From assembly GCF_003858635.1 (NCBI RefSeq), contig NZ_RQJO01000009.1, forward strand, positions 372,001 to 436,000: a DNA stretch of 64,000 nt, read 5' to 3'. Positions 1 through 8,689 of the stretch are shown in pieces (position 1 is the first letter of the stretch; each line of letters opens with the position of its first letter). A program made the position numbers and the translations under genes. Source of the stretch: Larkinella rosea (lineage in GTDB: Bacteria; Bacteroidota; Bacteroidia; Cytophagales; Spirosomataceae). Below the pieces are notes generated by a model, which was given only the letters and a program-made list of their open reading frames with translations, did not search any database and was not told the DNA's origin.

Positions 1-419
1 ACCACTCCCAGAAAGGCAATCAGCAACACGATCACCATGCCCAATGACGGCACGACGGGCTGGAACGTTCCCACCAACGGAACCATCAACAACAGCAGAA
101 ATAGTAGCACTCCCACCGAAACCGTCAGGATAAAACCGGTTCTCGAAATAGTTTGCTTCTGGATCAATCCCCACACGCCGACAATCACGCTCACCACCCC
201 CAAACTGGCCGCCAGGGTTTCCAGCGATTCATGCAGTGGAATAACGCGCTGAATGCCCGCAAACCGCAGAATTCCGACCAGCGCTGTCATTGAAATTGTA
301 ATCAGAAAGAGGCCCCACAACACCCGATTATACCAGCTCATTTCCCGAAAAAACCGCCAGAAAACCCAGACACCCGTAAAGCAAAGCACGGCGTCGGACA
401 CCATATTTGATAGGTTCAT
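1..419 (-). CDS. Partial multi-spanning membrane protein, unknown family (3' end cut by window edge)
   Basis: An open frame starts with ATG at 417-419 on the minus strand and stays open to base 1, giving 139 residues without a stop. The protein begins MNLSNMVSDAVLCFTGVWVF and has about four hydrophobic helices: residues ~5-25, 30-52, 68-85 and 93-115, with a fifth starting near the cut. Only short charged loops (WRFFREMSW, LIQKQTISRTG) separate them, so it is an integral inner-membrane protein with no soluble domain in view. It is divergent from sucD. I do not recognise the family; small Bacteroidota DUF membrane proteins look similar. The missing C-terminus lies left of the window. Confidence 0.72.
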   Translation of the reverse strand, partial: MNLSNMVSDAVLCFTGVWVFWRFFREMSWYNRVLWGLFLITISMTALVGILRFAGIQRVIPLHESLETLAASLGVVSVIVGVWGLIQKQTISRTGFILTVSVGVLLFLLLLMVPLVGTFQPVVPSLGMVIVLLIAFLGV

Positions 420-460
420 GCTGGAAGTAACAATTTTTCGGGGAAAAAGACAAAAGGCGG

Positions 461-539
461 GAATGACGAATGGTGGATGATGAACGAGGAATGAAGGTGT
501 CAACCATGCATCCTGCATCATTCATAACTCATAACTTTG
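461..539. repeat. Imperfect wordy hairpin A (ATGAATGATG-type word)
   Basis: Left arm 461-497 repeats GAATGA/GGATGATGAA words; right arm 508-539 reads CATCATTCATAACTCATAAC. Their complementarity is clear only for about 15 bases. It lies in the divergent spacer between the minus-strand membrane gene and sucD, just upstream of the sucD promoter. Its vocabulary resembles the repeats at 32452, 47259 and 61328. Confidence 0.5.
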
Positions 540-566
540 TTCTTTAGCCATTTCGCTCTACTTTTG
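537..566 (+). promoter_or_regulatory. Candidate promoter of sucD (TTG-N19-TACTTTTG)
   Basis: TTG at 537-539 and TACTTTTG at 559-566 are separated by 19 bases, matching the Bacteroidota primary sigma consensus TTG-N(17-23)-TAnnTTTG. The -7 box lies 54 bases before the sucD ATG. Confidence 0.7.
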
Positions 567-620
567 CGCCGGTTCCAAAGGCTTATACCTTCACACGCAT
601 AGCACAGCTTTTCATTCATC

Positions 621-1499
621 ATGAGCGTATTAGTTAACAAGAATTCCAAAGTTATCGTACAGGGCTTTACGGGCTCTGAAGGTTCATTTCATGCGCAGCA
701 GATGATCGAGTATGGTACCAACCTCGTTGGCGGAGTAACGCCGGGCAAGGGCGGACAAACCCATCTCGACCGCCCTGTTTTCAATACCGTGAAGGAGGCT
801 GTTGAAAAGGCCGGGGCTGATGTCTCGATTATCTTTGTACCACCGGCTTTTGCCGCTGATGCCATCATGGAAGCCGCAGACGCCGGTATTAAGGTGATTA
901 TCTGTATCACGGAGGGAATTCCGACGAAGGATATGATGGTTGCGAAAGAATATCTGACCGGTAAAGACGTTCGGCTGATCGGACCCAACTGCCCCGGTGT
1001 GATGACCGCCGAAGAATGTAAAGTCGGGATCATGCCCGGTTTTATCTTCAAGAAAGGCACCATCGGCATCGTTTCCAAATCCGGTACGCTGACCTACGAA
1101 GCCGTCGATCAGCTTTCCAAAGTCGGACTGGGACAGACCACCGCCATCGGTATTGGCGGGGACCCGATCATTGGCACAACGACCAAAGAAGCCGTTGAGT
1201 TGCTGATGAATGACCCCGAAACCGAAGGCATTGTCATGATTGGCGAAATCGGTGGGGGCATGGAAGCCGAAGCCGCCCGCTGGATTAAAGCCGACGGCAA
1301 TAAAAAACCGGTTGTTGGATTCATCGCCGGTCAAACCGCTCCCAAAGGACGCCGGATGGGCCATGCCGGAGCCATCATCGGTGGCGCGGACGATACGGCA
1401 GCCGCCAAAATGCGCATCATGGCCGAATGCGGCATTCACGTCGTCGAATCACCCGCTCTCATTGGTGAAACGATGTTGAAAGCTTTAGGAAAGAATTGA
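621..1499 (+). CDS. sucD: Succinate-CoA ligase, alpha subunit
   Basis: 292 residues, the normal length for SucD. With the beta subunit SucC it makes succinyl-CoA synthetase, converting succinyl-CoA to succinate with substrate-level phosphorylation in the TCA cycle. The CoA-binding Rossmann domain opens with [24 protein letters not shown] is at 121-126. The ligase domain carries [13 protein letters not shown], whose His248 is the expected phosphohistidine. sucC is not adjacent; in Bacteroidota the two genes are often unlinked. The ATG at 621 has a good promoter 54-84 bases upstream. The protein is cytoplasmic. Nothing suggests inactivation. Confidence 0.96.
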   Translation: MSVLVNKNSKVIVQGFTGSEGSFHAQQMIEYGTNLVGGVTPGKGGQTHLDRPVFNTVKEAVEKAGADVSIIFVPPAFAADAIMEAADAGIKVIICITEGIPTKDMMVAKEYLTGKDVRLIGPNCPGVMTAEECKVGIMPGFIFKKGTIGIVSKSGTLTYEAVDQLSKVGLGQTTAIGIGGDPIIGTTTKEAVELLMNDPETEGIVMIGEIGGGMEAEAARWIKADGNKKPVVGFIAGQTAPKGRRMGHAGAIIGGADDTAAAKMRIMAECGIHVVESPALIGETMLKALGKN

Positions 1500-1588
1500 T
1501 AGTTAAGAGTTAAGAGTTAAGAATTAAGAGTTAATGCGTCGTCAGCCAAACTCTTACCTCTTACCTCTTAACTCATAATTCCTAACTC
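1500..1588. repeat. Imperfect wordy hairpin B (TTAAGAG word)
   Basis: Left arm 1500-1534 is four drifting copies of AGTTAAGAGTTAAG; right arm 1549-1588 is drifting AACTCTTACCTC copies. The arms are complementary over roughly 30 bases around a 14-base loop. The element fills the whole sucD-DUF4271 spacer. Confidence 0.85.
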
Positions 1589-2749
1589 GTGCGGATTCGT
1601 TTTATTTTGTCCACATTGGCATTGGCACTGTGGGTGGTCGGAGGTTTTGCGCAGGGCGTTGGGCCGAATCAACAGTTTTTTCCCGTCCACGATTTCCGCA
1701 ACGACTGGCTGGTTTATGACCAGGCTTACAAATCCTACGTGCCTTTTATCGACGAGCAGCACGAGCTGGTCCCTTCCGTTAGTTTTTTCCTGGATATTGA
1801 AAGCAATCGGCGGTATTCGCTCCTGATTTCGACCCGGCAGGACGGGTTTCTCTTTATAGATGCGGCCCTGATGCGCAAACTGACCGCAAACGAGTGGCTG
1901 GTGCTGAATCTGGACAGTTTATACCGTGCGTACCGCAAACCCGAGTTATTCCTGACGCTCCACGGAAGTCCCGGTGTCGATGACAAAATGGTATTCATCG
2001 GCCACCGGAAATCAACAACCCAGAAAAACGTGATTGTAACCGACACCCGGCTGAGTATTCTGCCGCGTCGCCTGTCGGTTTACACCGATTTCTTCACCCT
2101 GTGTTTGCTGTTTATCGTTGCCATCAACGCCTATTTATTCAACTTTCATCACCGCGCCTTTCTCCGGTTTTTCAACCTGGCCGATCTGTTATCAGTAACG
2201 GTTCGGGACGAATTATTCCTGGTAAACCGCCCCCTGAGCCGAACGAATCTGCTTTTTTTAATGAACCAGAGCTTCATTACGGCTTATTTATACCTGATTA
2301 TTCAGAGTAAAAATATCGATCTTTTTCTGTCGAGGGCGCTGTTGTTGCGGGGGCAGGGGTTGCTGGATCTGACCCTTACGTTTTTCGAACTGAGTGGGCT
2401 GGCGTTTTCGCTGCTCCTGGCAAAATATCTTTTTATCGTGACGATTGGCGGCCTATACCGGCTGGAGGAGATTGTTAATTTGCACTACTTCAAGGCCATG
2501 CAGTCGTCGCTGTTCTTCTTTACGGTGGGTGCCATCTGCGTAGCGGCCATTGCCGCCAATACGCCAACCACCAGCACCTGGCCCAGTATGTGGCTCATTG
2601 TTCCCTTTGTGGGTTTCTACGTGATCCGGCTGGCGCTGTTATATGTTGTCATTGCCAACAAAGCCATTGTCAAAAATCTGTATTTATTTTCGTACCTTTG
2701 CATCGTTGAATTGATACCGCTAACCATTGGGGTACGGTTCGCCCTATAA
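1589..2749 (+). CDS. DUF4271-type integral membrane protein
   Basis: 386 residues if started at the GTG of 1589, which directly follows repeat B; no earlier start fits. An N-terminal signal/TM segment (RIRFILSTLALALWVVGGFAQG) leads into a ~150-residue periplasmic region. At least six hydrophobic helices follow, from about residue 165 (FFTLCLLFIVAINAYLF) to the C-terminus. This architecture and its position just before hemD match the DUF4271 family that accompanies uroporphyrinogen-III synthase in many Bacteroidota. The function is unknown; the linkage to hemD and the type IX secretion genes is conserved but unexplained. The gap to hemD is 39 bases. Confidence 0.72.
   Translation: MRIRFILSTLALALWVVGGFAQGVGPNQQFFPVHDFRNDWLVYDQAYKSYVPFIDEQHELVPSVSFFLDIESNRRYSLLISTRQDGFLFIDAALMRKLTANEWLVLNLDSLYRAYRKPELFLTLHGSPGVDDKMVFIGHRKSTTQKNVIVTDTRLSILPRRLSVYTDFFTLCLLFIVAINAYLFNFHHRAFLRFFNLADLLSVTVRDELFLVNRPLSRTNLLFLMNQSFITAYLYLIIQSKNIDLFLSRALLLRGQGLLDLTLTFFELSGLAFSLLLAKYLFIVTIGGLYRLEEIVNLHYFKAMQSSLFFFTVGAICVAAIAANTPTTSTWPSMWLIVPFVGFYVIRLALLYVVIANKAIVKNLYLFSYLCIVELIPLTIGVRFAL
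2667..2700 (+). promoter_or_regulatory. Candidate internal promoter for hemD (TTG-N23-TACCTTTG)
   Basis: TTG at 2667-2669 and TACCTTTG at 2693-2700 lie inside the 3' end of the DUF4271 gene, 88 bases before the hemD ATG. The spacing is at the long end of the Bacteroidota range. Confidence 0.45.
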
Positions 2750-2788
2750 CCTTTGGGCACGCTCTAAACACAAAACGCGAGTTATTCG

Positions 2789-3571
2789 ATGAGTGAGATT
2801 TCTGCTAAGTACGACCAGGAACGACTGACCAAAGTGGCTAGCATCTTAGTTACTCAAGCCCGCCCTGCCGACAACAATTCACCTTATTTTCAGATTGCCA
2901 GTAAGTACAATCTGAAAATTGATTTCCGGCCCTTTATTGAGATTCAGGGTGTTTCGTATAAAGACTTTCGGAAGCAGAAAATAAACATTCTGGAGCATAC
3001 GGCTATTATTTTCACCAGCCGTAACGCGGTCGACCACTTTTTCCGGATCTGTCAGGAAGCCAAAATGGAGATGCCGGCCGATATGAAATATTTCTGCGTG
3101 ACGGAGCAAACCGCCAACTACCTGCAGAAATACATCGTCATTCGGAAACGGAAAATCTTCACGGGAAACAAAACCGCTGCCGATTTGTTCGATCTGATCC
3201 GGAAGCATAAGAGTGAGAAGTTTCTGTTTCCATGCTCCAACATCCGGGGGAACGACATTCCGGATTTTATGGATACCAGCGGTTTGCACCTGTCCGAAGC
3301 CGTGATGTACGAAACCGTTCCATCGGATTTATCCGATCTGGACGTCCAGTCGTTCGATATAATCGCCTTTTTCAGCCCGTCCGGTGTCAATTCTCTGTTG
3401 CATAATTTCCCGGAATTTACGCAAAACGAAATCCGGATGGCGGCTTTTGGCCCCACCACGGCGCGGGCGGTTACCGAAGCCGGATTTCTGCTCGACATCG
3501 AAGCTCCTTTGCCCAATGCTCCCTCGATGGCGGGTGCACTGGAACTCTATATAAAGAAGGCCAATAGCTGA
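2789..3571 (+). CDS. hemD: Uroporphyrinogen-III synthase
   Basis: 260 residues, typical of HemD. It closes and inverts the D ring of hydroxymethylbilane to give uroporphyrinogen III in tetrapyrrole synthesis; cytoplasmic. Family landmarks are IFTSRNAVDHFFRI near residues 71-84, the domain-linker region around CVTEQTANYLQKY, and SPSGVNSLL followed by AAFGPTTARAVTEAGF in the second half. HemD is poorly conserved in sequence, but these motifs and the DUF4271 neighbour agree. Other haem genes are absent, so hemD stands apart here. A 17-base inverted repeat lies just downstream. Confidence 0.9.
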   Translation: MSEISAKYDQERLTKVASILVTQARPADNNSPYFQIASKYNLKIDFRPFIEIQGVSYKDFRKQKINILEHTAIIFTSRNAVDHFFRICQEAKMEMPADMKYFCVTEQTANYLQKYIVIRKRKIFTGNKTAADLFDLIRKHKSEKFLFPCSNIRGNDIPDFMDTSGLHLSEAVMYETVPSDLSDLDVQSFDIIAFFSPSGVNSLLHNFPEFTQNEIRMAAFGPTTARAVTEAGFLLDIEAPLPNAPSMAGALELYIKKANS

Positions 3572-3584
3572 TTTTTTTGCGTGC

Positions 3585-3657
3585 CGATTGCGCTGATTGA
3601 ATGAGTAAAGACCCTGATTTCGCAGGAAACCGGTCGATCGTTCAACCAGCGCAATCG
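3585..3657. repeat. Long inverted repeat downstream of hemD
   Basis: CGATTGCGCTGATTGAA at 3585-3601 pairs with TTCAACCAGCGCAATCG at 3641-3657, 16 of 17 positions, around a 39-base loop. It begins 14 bases after the hemD stop and lacks a U-run, so it is not a standard terminator. The rest of the 237-base hemD-porP spacer holds no gene I can support. Confidence 0.7.
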
Positions 3658-3808
3658 TTGTTTGAGCCCATCGCTTTTTTTATACCAATATTTTTGGAAA
3701 ATCTCCGTTTAATAGGTAACATGCCGCTTAAGCAGGTTTGCCGGTCGAACGATAAGGTCGACGGGCGCTCGGAAATTGATCTGGTGATTGCTCTTTTAGT
3801 ATTAGTAT

Positions 3809-4777
3809 ATGAATCGTAAGTTCTACGCTGTCCTGCTTGTATTTGCCTGTACACTACCGGCTTCCGGCGTTTTGGCACAGGATCAGGATCCGCAATTCAG
3901 CCTGTATATGTTCAATCCGGTTTACTACAATCCGGCCGCGGTCGGTTCGGAAGGCGTAACCCGGTTTCAGTTGGTTCACCGGACGCAATACATGGGCTAC
4001 CAGGGCACATTTGACGAAGGTGGATCGCCCAGTACCCAGTTGTTTTCGTTCAATATGCCGTTGAATAAAATCCGGGGGGGAGTTGGGTTATACGCAGCCA
4101 ACGAAACATTTGGTCCCCAGGGTTTTCAAAAGGTTCAGGCGGCTTACGCCTTTCGGTTACCACTGAAAAAAGGAACTCTTTCGTTTGGGGTGGAAGGCGG
4201 TATCCACAATCGATCGATTAACTATGACCGGTTGCGGCCCAATGATCCCGGTGATCCGCTGATTCAGAACGGACGGGTTAACCAAACCCAGCCGGATATT
4301 GGCGCCGGCGTGTATTATAATGCCGATACGTATTATTTCGGTGCCAGTATGAAACACCTGACGCAACCTGATTTTAAATTGGGAAACGACACGGGTTTGA
4401 ATCCACTTTATCGCACGGCTTATCTGACGGCCGGTTATCGATATGCGTGGAATGAACTGATCGATTTTATGCCTTCGGCTATTTATAAATTCAATACAAA
4501 TGCTACCTATTCGTCGGTGGAAGTAAGTGTACTGGCGATGTATGACAAGCGGTATTGGGCCGGAGTCGGCTACCGGCAGGGCGACGCTTTCACCGCCACG
4601 GCGGGGATCAGTTTACTGCGGAACAACGCCTTGCGGTTTGGGTATGCCTTTGATTTTGTGGTCAGTAACCGTGATGCTAAAAGCCCGACTTCGCACGAAA
4701 TATTGCTTTCCTATTCCCTTCCTGAACTCCGTTCGGGCACAAAACCGATCATCCGAACTCCCCGATTCCGCTATTGA
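3809..4777 (+). CDS. porP: Type IX secretion outer-membrane protein, PorP/SprF family
   Basis: 322 residues. The signal peptide runs to about residue 23 (ASGVLAQ). The mature protein starts with QDPQFSLYMFNPVYYNPAAVG, the hallmark of PorP/SprF, followed by RTQY and beta-rich, aromatic strands (PDIGAGVYYN, YYFGASMKHLTQP) expected of an outer-membrane barrel. PorP/SprF proteins work with the type IX machinery in secretion and surface attachment, including of gliding adhesins. It sits directly upstream of gldKLMN, the canonical order. Bacteroidota carry several paralogues, but this position makes it the core-linked copy. I see no obvious promoter in the upstream spacer. Confidence 0.9.
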   Translation: MNRKFYAVLLVFACTLPASGVLAQDQDPQFSLYMFNPVYYNPAAVGSEGVTRFQLVHRTQYMGYQGTFDEGGSPSTQLFSFNMPLNKIRGGVGLYAANETFGPQGFQKVQAAYAFRLPLKKGTLSFGVEGGIHNRSINYDRLRPNDPGDPLIQNGRVNQTQPDIGAGVYYNADTYYFGASMKHLTQPDFKLGNDTGLNPLYRTAYLTAGYRYAWNELIDFMPSAIYKFNTNATYSSVEVSVLAMYDKRYWAGVGYRQGDAFTATAGISLLRNNALRFGYAFDFVVSNRDAKSPTSHEILLSYSLPELRSGTKPIIRTPRFRY

Positions 4778-4843
4778 AAGAACAATTACGTAAACTGACG
4801 TCGTTTCACCAACCGCTTGCCTTTACTAATATTGGCGTAATTA

Positions 4844-4878
4844 TTGTTAGGCTGTTTAAAGTCAAAGTGATAATTTTG
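4844..4878 (+). promoter_or_regulatory. Possible promoter of gldK (TTG-N24-TAATTTTG)
   Basis: TTG at 4844-4846 and TAATTTTG at 4871-4878, spaced slightly too far apart. The 266-base porP-gldK spacer is otherwise AT-rich with nothing I can name. Confidence 0.3.
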
Positions 4879-5043
4879 AGAAAATTAGTAGGCTAAGTGA
4901 TAGAACTGATCGCATGTTAGTTTGTACTTTTTTTGAATAATAGATGCATTTAATCAATTCAAATGTACGTATACAATAAAATGCTTTATTTTCGTTCTAA
5001 GACTGGTTTGCACGCGAAACAGATTTTAACGTATCCTACAACT

Positions 5044-6132
5044 ATGAGTAACAAGTGGTTTACCGGCAACGCAGCCCGAGGGGTGATGGTGGTGGCAACG
5101 ATTCTGCTGATGCAGGGTTGCGGGTTTATCAAATCAAAATTTGGTGGTGGAAAAGGCAAAGGCCAGGATGTCGGGGTGGTCAATGGTGAAATTACCGCCA
5201 ATGGCCGGAAAGGCTGGAAACAGACCACGCCGTATGGGATGGTGTTGATTCCATCGGGCTCTTTCATGATGGGGCAGGCCGACGAAGACCTGGCAGCTAC
5301 CCAGGCGAACATGAACCGCCGGGTAACCATCAGTTCGTTCTACATGGATGATACCGAAATTACCAACCACGAATACCGGCAGTTCGTCAACGCCCTGCTG
5401 ACCGACTCGGTTTCGGTGCTGGGCGAAGAAGAGATCATGACCAAGTTCTACCCGGATACGACGGTTTGGAAAAACGATTTTACGTACCACAACGGCGATC
5501 CGATGCTGGAGTATTACTTCTCTCATCCGGCGTTTGACACGTATCCGGTGGTGGGCGTAAGCTGGCAGGCAGCCCAGTATTTCTGCACCTGGCGGACGAA
5601 CCTTTACAACGACTACCGCACGAAAGAAGGTCAGTTTGTTTCGCCCCGCTACCGGCTCCCGTCGGAAGCCGAATGGGAATGGGCAGCCCGGGGTGGACGT
5701 AATTCCGCTAAATATCCGTGGGGAGGTCCTTATGTCGCTAACGGAAAAGGCTGTTACCTGGCTAACTTCAAACCACAACGGGGTAATTTCGACGCCGACG
5801 GTTATCCGTACACGGCTCCCGCCAATGCCTATAATCCGAACGAATACGGCCTGTATAACATGGCTGGTAACGTAGCGGAGTGGACCCGTGATGCTTACGC
5901 CGAAAATGCGTCCGCCATTGTTTGGGATATGAACCCCGACAATCAGAATGCCGACGAGCCCCGGAAGGTGGTGCGCGGTGGTTCGTGGAAAGACATCTCC
6001 TATTACCTGGAGACGGGAACCCGCTCTTACGAATACGAAAACAACAAGCGCTCGTATATCGGTTTCCGCTGTGTCATGGATAACCTGCAGGGACGGACTG
6101 CGTCAAAAGGTGCCCGTGCGTCACGCATGTAA
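5044..6132 (+). CDS. gldK: Type IX secretion ring lipoprotein GldK/PorK (SUMF1-like fold)
   Basis: 362 residues from the ATG at 5044. The frame extends upstream to 4963, but only 5044 gives a proper lipoprotein signal: MSNKWFTGNAARG, a hydrophobic stretch, then lipobox LMQGC with Cys26. A formylglycine-generating-enzyme-like domain fills residues ~60-350 (MVLIPSGSFMMG, DTEITNHEYRQF, YRLPSEAEWEWAARGG, NVAEWTRDAY, KVVRGGSWKD). GldK/PorK forms with GldN/PorN the periplasmic ring tethered to the outer membrane. GldJ shares this fold; position as first gene of a K-L-M-N cluster favours GldK. Confidence 0.9.
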   Translation: MSNKWFTGNAARGVMVVATILLMQGCGFIKSKFGGGKGKGQDVGVVNGEITANGRKGWKQTTPYGMVLIPSGSFMMGQADEDLAATQANMNRRVTISSFYMDDTEITNHEYRQFVNALLTDSVSVLGEEEIMTKFYPDTTVWKNDFTYHNGDPMLEYYFSHPAFDTYPVVGVSWQAAQYFCTWRTNLYNDYRTKEGQFVSPRYRLPSEAEWEWAARGGRNSAKYPWGGPYVANGKGCYLANFKPQRGNFDADGYPYTAPANAYNPNEYGLYNMAGNVAEWTRDAYAENASAIVWDMNPDNQNADEPRKVVRGGSWKDISYYLETGTRSYEYENNKRSYIGFRCVMDNLQGRTASKGARASRM

Positions 6133-6204
6133 TCCATCCGGTTTTCAATCGTTTATTTGTAACTCTTCCTTAAACAAAGTACCAGGCTTATTTTCTCTAA
6201 CATC

Positions 6205-7026
6205 ATGGCTAAAGGTAACGGCTCAAGTGTTTTTTTCGACAAGGTTCTTCCAACAATATATAGCGCCGGGGCGGCAGTCGTCGTTCTTGGAGCGTTAGGT
6301 AAAATTCAGCATTACGATTGGGGTGGCCCGATGCTCACCATTGGTCTGTCGGTGGAAGCTGCCATTTTTGCTCTTTTCGCATTACAAACGTTTTTTCAAC
6401 CGAGCCAGACCGAACCGGACTGGACGCGGGTTTATCCGGAACTGGCGGATGATTACAAGGGTGAGCTGCCAAAGCGCAGTGCGGTTTTGCAAAGCAATGG
6501 CCTGACTGCCAACATGGATAAAATGCTGGCCGATGCGAAGGTGTCTCCGGAGATTTTTGAAAAATTAGGAACGGGACTGCGCAGTTTTACGGATACCGTC
6601 GGCAAGATGCGCGATGTTTCGGATGCGACGATCGCAACGAACGAGTATACGCAGAATGTACGGCAGGCAGCCGGTTCCATCAACGAAATGAACAAATCGT
6701 ATGGGGTGGCCGTAACGTCGATGAACGCCATGGCGGATGCCACGCAGGATGCCAAAGAATACCGTACGCAATTCCAGAAAATTACCCAGAGTATGGGCGC
6801 GTTGAATGCCGTGTATGAACTGGAACTCCAGGATACCAATAAGCACCTGAAAGCGATGAATGCTTTCTATAGCAACCTGACGAGCGCTATGGAAAACATG
6901 TCGGAAGCCAGCCGCGATACCCAGCAGTTCAAAACCGAACTGTCGAAACTGACCAACAACCTGTCGTCATTGAATAATGTTTACGGCAGCATGTTGACGG
7001 CAATGCGTGGAAATGGCGCTAAATAA
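6205..7026 (+). CDS. gldL: Type IX secretion/gliding motor protein GldL
   Basis: 273 residues. Two N-terminal TM helices (about residues 17-34 and 42-63) are followed by a long cytoplasmic coiled-coil tail. GldL with GldM forms the proton-driven inner-membrane motor. The second helix contains Glu51 in GLSVEAAIFALF, aligned with the TM glutamate needed for energisation in Flavobacterium GldL. Lys33 and His36 sit in the loop GKIQHYDWGG. The tail repeats Ala/Asn/Met-rich heptads (AMNAFYSNLTSAMENM). It starts 72 bases after gldK and 36 bases before gldM, so they are co-transcribed. Confidence 0.93.
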   Translation: MAKGNGSSVFFDKVLPTIYSAGAAVVVLGALGKIQHYDWGGPMLTIGLSVEAAIFALFALQTFFQPSQTEPDWTRVYPELADDYKGELPKRSAVLQSNGLTANMDKMLADAKVSPEIFEKLGTGLRSFTDTVGKMRDVSDATIATNEYTQNVRQAAGSINEMNKSYGVAVTSMNAMADATQDAKEYRTQFQKITQSMGALNAVYELELQDTNKHLKAMNAFYSNLTSAMENMSEASRDTQQFKTELSKLTNNLSSLNNVYGSMLTAMRGNGAK

Positions 7027-7062
7027 CTCCCACTTTACTAATCGCTACACTACCATACACTA

Positions 7063-8658
7063 ATGGCAGGAGGAAAAGAAACACCCCGGCAGAAGATGAT
7101 CGGGATGATGTATCTGGTATTGACCGCTATGCTGGCTTTACAGGTCAGCTCGGCATTACTGGAAAAGTTTATTCTGTTGAACAATAGCCTTGAGACATCC
7201 ACCGGTTCAGCTAATCGAATTAATCAGTCTACCCTTGATAATATCAGATCTACGGTTGAAAAATCAGGTAATCGGGCAGCTGATTTAGCGGTGGTCAAAC
7301 AGGCTCAGGAAGTTCGGGAAATTACATCTGGAATTGTTACCGAATTAGATGCCCTGAAAGATCAGATCGTTACCGAAGCCGGTGGTGGTCGCGATGAAGA
7401 AGGAAATATCAAAACCCCGAATGAGGAAACCAAAGTGGGCGCCATCATGGTCGGGAATAACAAAAACGGTAAAGCATACGCCTTGCAGACGAAGCTGAAT
7501 CAGTATGTACAACAGCTTCAGAAATACAATCCGAACGCGAAATTTACCCCCCTGGCGGTTGATGCCAAAGATGATCCGATTGCCAGTCGTTCGAAAGAGC
7601 AAAAGAATAAGGATTTTGCCGAACTCAACTTCGAGCAGACGCCGGTTCCGGCGGCTTTGGCCGTGTTAAGTCAGCGCCAGTCGGATATCCGGCGGATGGA
7701 AGGTGAAGTCCTGGATTATCTGGCCAGCAAGGTAGGGGCGCAGGACATCAAATTTGACAAAATTCTGGCTATGATCAGTATGGAGTCGAAGGTGGTTGTG
7801 GCCGGTACCAAGTTTAAGGGTGAAATGTTCCTGGCAGCCTCATCAAGCGGGATCACCCCCCGAATGAGCCTCAACGGCGGTGCTGTGCGGGTTGATGGCG
7901 GAGTCGGTAAAATCGAGTTCACGGCTCAGGGTGGTACCTACGACAAAAACGGGTTAGCCAAACGGGCACTGGTGGGCTCCATTAGTTATCAGGCTCCCGA
8001 CGGGATGAAAACCGTTAATTTCAATCAGGAATATTTTGTGGCAAAACCGTCGTATGAAATCGAAACGGCTTCGATGCCGCCTTTGTACCTCGGTTGTGCG
8101 AATAAACTGAGCATTCAGAGTCCGCAATTGGGTGCCTTGTGGAATCCAACGTTTACGGCCAACGGCGCAGCGGTATTGACCAGCGGAGAACGGGGTAAAA
8201 TTACGGTTATTCCCAATTCCGCACAAGTTAGCCTGAACGTGAATAACGGCGGTAGCTTGCTGGGTACAAATGAGTTTAAAGTAAACCGGGTTCCCCGTCC
8301 GACCTTGCGGCTTTTGGTTGGCGGTGCGGAATACGACGATCGCCGGGGTGTCTCGATTTCGAGTGCGCGCACGATTCAGGTTCAGGCCATTCCGGATGAA
8401 AGCTTCAAGAACTTTATGCCGGATGATGCAAAATTCCGCGTGACGGGTATTCAGGTATCGCTGGCGCAAGGGAGTCGCCGGGTGGCCGGACCAATCACCT
8501 TAGGACCCGGTGGGGGTAGTGTCGGCAATCTGGCGTCGGAAGCACAACCCGGTATGCGGTATGTCGTCGAAGTACAGGGCGTACAGCGTCAGAATTTCCG
8601 CGGGGAAGTCAGTGATGTTCCGGTTGCTCAAAAATATTTTCCAATTAACCTGAATTAA
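7063..8658 (+). CDS. gldM: Type IX secretion/gliding motor protein GldM
   Basis: 531 residues, the usual GldM length. A short cytoplasmic N-terminus (MAGGKETPRQKMIGMMYLVL) precedes one TM helix at ~13-32 that packs in the GldL helix bundle. A long periplasmic region of helical D1 and beta-rich D2-D4 domains follows, spanning the periplasm to the GldKN ring. Signature stretches include MYLVLTAMLALQVS at 16-29 and YVVEVQGVQRQNFRGEV near the C-terminus. It lies 31 bases before gldN. Together K-L-M-N give the complete motor and ring core in one transcript. Confidence 0.94.
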   Translation: MAGGKETPRQKMIGMMYLVLTAMLALQVSSALLEKFILLNNSLETSTGSANRINQSTLDNIRSTVEKSGNRAADLAVVKQAQEVREITSGIVTELDALKDQIVTEAGGGRDEEGNIKTPNEETKVGAIMVGNNKNGKAYALQTKLNQYVQQLQKYNPNAKFTPLAVDAKDDPIASRSKEQKNKDFAELNFEQTPVPAALAVLSQRQSDIRRMEGEVLDYLASKVGAQDIKFDKILAMISMESKVVVAGTKFKGEMFLAASSSGITPRMSLNGGAVRVDGGVGKIEFTAQGGTYDKNGLAKRALVGSISYQAPDGMKTVNFNQEYFVAKPSYEIETASMPPLYLGCANKLSIQSPQLGALWNPTFTANGAAVLTSGERGKITVIPNSAQVSLNVNNGGSLLGTNEFKVNRVPRPTLRLLVGGAEYDDRRGVSISSARTIQVQAIPDESFKNFMPDDAKFRVTGIQVSLAQGSRRVAGPITLGPGGGSVGNLASEAQPGMRYVVEVQGVQRQNFRGEVSDVPVAQKYFPINLN

Positions 8659-8689
8659 CCGTACGAGAACTGATCCTCAATTCGTTATT

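Noticed and set aside
684-1439. Long minus-strand open frame (251 codons) opposite sucD
   Set aside because: It is the antisense shadow of sucD; composition is low in hydrophobics with no domain, and sucD is certain.
3601-3819. 72-codon frame between hemD and porP
   Set aside because: It overlaps the inverted repeat and the porP start, has no family likeness, and its ATG lies inside the repeat loop.
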